DNA from: Setaria digitata
Taxonomy: Eukaryota; Nematoda; Chromadorea; Rhabditida; Setariidae
NCBI GenBank assembly: GCA_003640385.1
Contig: RCAB01000004.1
Span: 558,001 to 622,000 of the forward strand
DNA length: 64,000 nt
Direction: 5' to 3'
The notes under the pieces are model-generated. The model ran no database searches. It saw only the letters and a program-made list of their open reading frames with translations, and was not told where the DNA came from. The translations under genes and the position numbers were made by a program. This document shows, in pieces, positions 61,111-64,000 of this stretch. Numbering within the stretch: position 1 is the stretch's first letter; every line of letters begins with the position of its first letter.

Positions 61111-64000
61111 CTACCTGATTTGAAAATTTAAAGGAAACATTGAGCGCATTTTAAGTGCATAGTTTCCGTACTTTTCTAAATCGACCTGTGACGGAGTTTT
61201 CGGTCCCCACCAAACACATTTGACACTTTCATTATAAATTTTCATAGAAGCTTTCGATACAGGGAGAAGCGAAACCTGAAGTTTTTAAAATAAATTTGAA
61301 ACTTTGGCACTTTTCACTAGCTTAGAATTGCAATAAAACTTTGAAATTTGGAGACAATGTTATCATATTTACAAGTCAATATATTTCAAACATATAAAAT
61401 ACGAAAGTAGGAATATAAAAATATTGATAAAAAGAAAATACCGAATATACACTATCTGCTTTGAAAAATGACAGTGGTTTTAAACGGCTGTAATCAGGTA
61501 TTGCTGATGCGGACGAATCACTAAGTCGCCTGGGTTTCCCTGACAGGTGAGAATCCTAAAATTGTCAAAATAAAACATACTGCTCACAATAATTTGAAGA
61601 ACATAGTAATTTTAAACTTTTGACAATACTGTAACGATGCAGAGATGAAAAGGCTGGGTATATGAAACCAATAAATCGTGGTCTCTGAAACTTCTTTCAT
61701 GAAAAATCACTTTTGTTTATGAAAGTATTAAATAGTATTATATGAAGTTTTACCTCAGAATTACCGGTGCAACCACCCAATTGTGCATATTGGATATATT
61801 TTGCCATATCAGCGTCAGTGGACTTTTTAACTTCAAAACCATATGCTTCTTTGGTTGACATAATCCCGATACACATCATCCTACTCCCTGAAAAATGAAA
61901 GCTTAAAAGGCATTTCAAAATTAACACAGCTTCAAATACAGAGTTCAAACTTAACTAGTCTTATTTGTGTCAAGAATCAGAGTGTCAACAAACTTGGTTT
62001 TTTTTGATTCAGTGTTATTTCCCGATTTGCTGAAGCTATTAAACGAAGTTTCCCGATCTGCAAAGAACCGCATAATGTTAACACAACAAGAAAAAAAAAT
62101 TCATCTTTCTCACGATTCCTGTTCTCATCTTCATCCCTTTTTTACGTTATATTTATATTATAGGAAAAATTGAACATAAACACATGTATTATAAATAAGT
62201 GCAGATAAATAAATAAAATATATTTGCATTGCTAAAAACTCCTCTTAAAAGAGACATGGAAATATATTGTGAAAAACTCTTTCTGGCTTATGATAATTAA
62301 ATTACAAAAAAAAAAAAAATTGAACTAAGATTAAATATTATCCACCGAGCTAAAGCCGCATTCATAATGTACTTCGGTATCTGATTTCAGCAGTGGTTCG
62401 TCTTCTTCATCATCATCGTCCGACAATGGAGTTTTTTCTTGTTTCACACTGCTTTTGTCATTCAAATCTTGCTGAAAAAAATAAAATAAAATTTTGGCTT
62501 CTGTATACAAAAGTGTTAAATAGTAATGACAAAAAGTGTAGACAGCTAAACAATAAAAATGTATGTAATCAAATTCAAATTTGTGTTTAGCTTTAAAAAA
62601 TGAATGATATACAAAATATCCTCAAGAGTTAGTGAAGCACCTTCCACAATTTGGCAAAACTGTAGCAATGTGCGATGCTTTGATTTACACCATCGACCAT
62701 TACGGATTTCTGCAGATCTTTCTGTTCACGAATTAAATCATCCAGTCTTGATAATTCCCATAAACGATAGTATATATAATAAAGATCTTCAGCGGAAAAC
62801 GAATGACAATGAGGTACTGGTGGTGCTTCAATGAATAAAAATTTACTGTTATGAAATATTAATGCAGAAACAACTCAGGTTCACAAATTTACATACCAAA
62901 ATTGCAAAGCTTGGAACCAATTACTATCACACGAGGTTCCGTAGACTAAATCACAATAAAAAAATATCTTACCCAGACTAACAGTGGAAAAAACATTGCT
63001 GTCTGTGTATTTCCAGTCATTAGAATTTTCCCAATAATCGGGTTCTATAAACCATGCACAATAATCTGCTTTTGTCTTAAAATCAACAGGAAAATGAAGA
63101 TAATGGTCAGTTCCCAGGTCCCATAAATGACACTTTGTATCACTTGGTCTGAAAATAAGATTAATAGTTGCAGTAACTAAAACCTAGAACTACCACAACT
63201 TAATTACTGAGTGGGTTGAAAATTCATTTTGTATATCGCTATTCCATATGTTGTTTTCCGTTTTTCACTGTAGCTATGAGCCATAAATAGCAATTATCAT
63301 TATAGATATGATTCTCTCTCATTTGCACTACTTTTGCAAAACAAATAATAAATAAAATATGGACGAACAACCTAAACACGCCTAGAAACAAGTTTATTGC
63401 ATTTTGTTTGTCATAATCGCCAAAAGTGTTACTGTAGTATCTTGACAGGGTTTGGATTACATCACGACTTCTTTCCTATAACGATATTTAAAACGCACAC
63501 CATGCATTAGTTGAAATTGAATCTTACCTGGACTTATGTTTTAAACCACGTAAAGATTCTCATTTATTTGCACGTAAATTTTATAACTGATTAGATAACT
63601 ACTGCGCAAAACTTAAAAGGATTTTTTATGGATCATGCAACAGAATCATCTGTACTTATCAAAATATCTTTTTTTTTGAAAAGTATTATAAAAGCTAGCC
63701 AACTGCAACACTTATTTTATCTACAGAAAAGGGTAAGCCGAAAGATGAAATTTAAATGCTCAAGGTTTCGGCTTTTTTCAATTTCTACACAATCTTTATT
63801 CTTACAATAACTTTTATACAAAGAAAAATTACACATAGTGTTAGCGATAAAAACAGTAAAAATGATCAACAACAAAGACCACACCTGTATAACAGATATC
63901 TTTTTATAAGTCTTGATGGAATGCACCAACTGGGAGCCAGCATACTGTAACGCCAGTGTATTGCCATGCTGATCCATCAGATCTTCGTACATTCGACAGA
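61111..64000 (-). CDS. FIG4: FIG4 phosphoinositide 5-phosphatase, C-terminal part
   Basis: This SAC-domain phosphatase removes the 5-phosphate of PI(3,5)P2 and works with PIKfyve and VAC14 on endosomes and lysosomes. Only the 3' part is in the window; the gene runs off the right edge, so the catalytic CX5RT motif (about 40 residues upstream in the family) is missing here, not lost. Exons: 63895-64000, 63372-63475 and 62973-63148, then one from about 62640 to 62828, one from about 62350 to 62472, one around 61755-61888, one from about 61443 to 61544 and a last one ending at 61111. Landmarks are [58 protein letters not shown], an acidic linker ([14 protein letters not shown]), and [10 protein letters not shown] followed by [11 protein letters not shown]. 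The joint between the acidic-linker exon and the MSTKEAYG exon is out of phase as read, so a small exon may be missing. Confidence 0.92.

Overview
The window looks like nuclear DNA of a parasitic nematode. It is AT-rich, the genes are cut into many short exons with TTTCAG-type 3' splice sites, and the proteins are nematode-like: a sperm-specific MSP-fold protein (SSP family), a kinase-only NEKL-2, and RSR-1/SRRM1. A spirurid/filarial-type (clade III) worm fits best, but the species cannot be told from this sequence. No rRNA, tRNA, CRISPR array or intact transposon was seen.

Layout, left to right: rsr-1/SRRM1 (+, 1848-4694); an adrenodoxin-type ferredoxin (-, 5282-6016); B3GNTL1-type glycosyltransferase (-, 7105-9426); a two-exon SSP gene (-, 10308-10858) back to back with nekl-2 (+, 12049-14037); an unresolved chemoreceptor-like block (-, about 14.6-16.3 kb); a cholecystokinin-type GPCR (-, 17157-20868); a 7.7-kb stretch with no confident gene; COX11 (-, 28603-29925); an intronless UDP-glucuronate decarboxylase, sqv-1/UXS1 (-, 32430-33752); a ZC3H18-like CCCH protein (+, 37614-43366) followed by RNase P/MRP subunit POP4 (+, 44494-45668); an unrecognised secreted protein (+, 50334-52050); an unrecognised three-exon gene (-, 54849-56470); and the 3' part of FIG4 (-, 61111 to beyond the right edge).

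The genes are mostly unrelated housekeeping functions: splicing, nuclear RNA turnover, RNase P, Fe-S chemistry and cytochrome oxidase copper insertion in mitochondria, nucleotide-sugar supply for proteoglycans, and phosphoinositide control on endosomes. To these are added a neuropeptide receptor and a sperm protein. ZC3H18 and POP4 run head to tail about 1.1 kb apart and might be co-transcribed.

Exon structures were assembled by hand from reading frames, splice motifs and phase consistency. For rsr-1, B3GNTL1, ssp, nekl-2, the GPCR, COX11, POP4 and the two unrecognised genes, every exon joins in phase. The N-terminus of the ferredoxin, one junction in ZC3H18 and one in FIG4 remain unsettled. 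Single open frames of about 100 codons are expected by chance in DNA of this composition, so lone frames were not called as genes.
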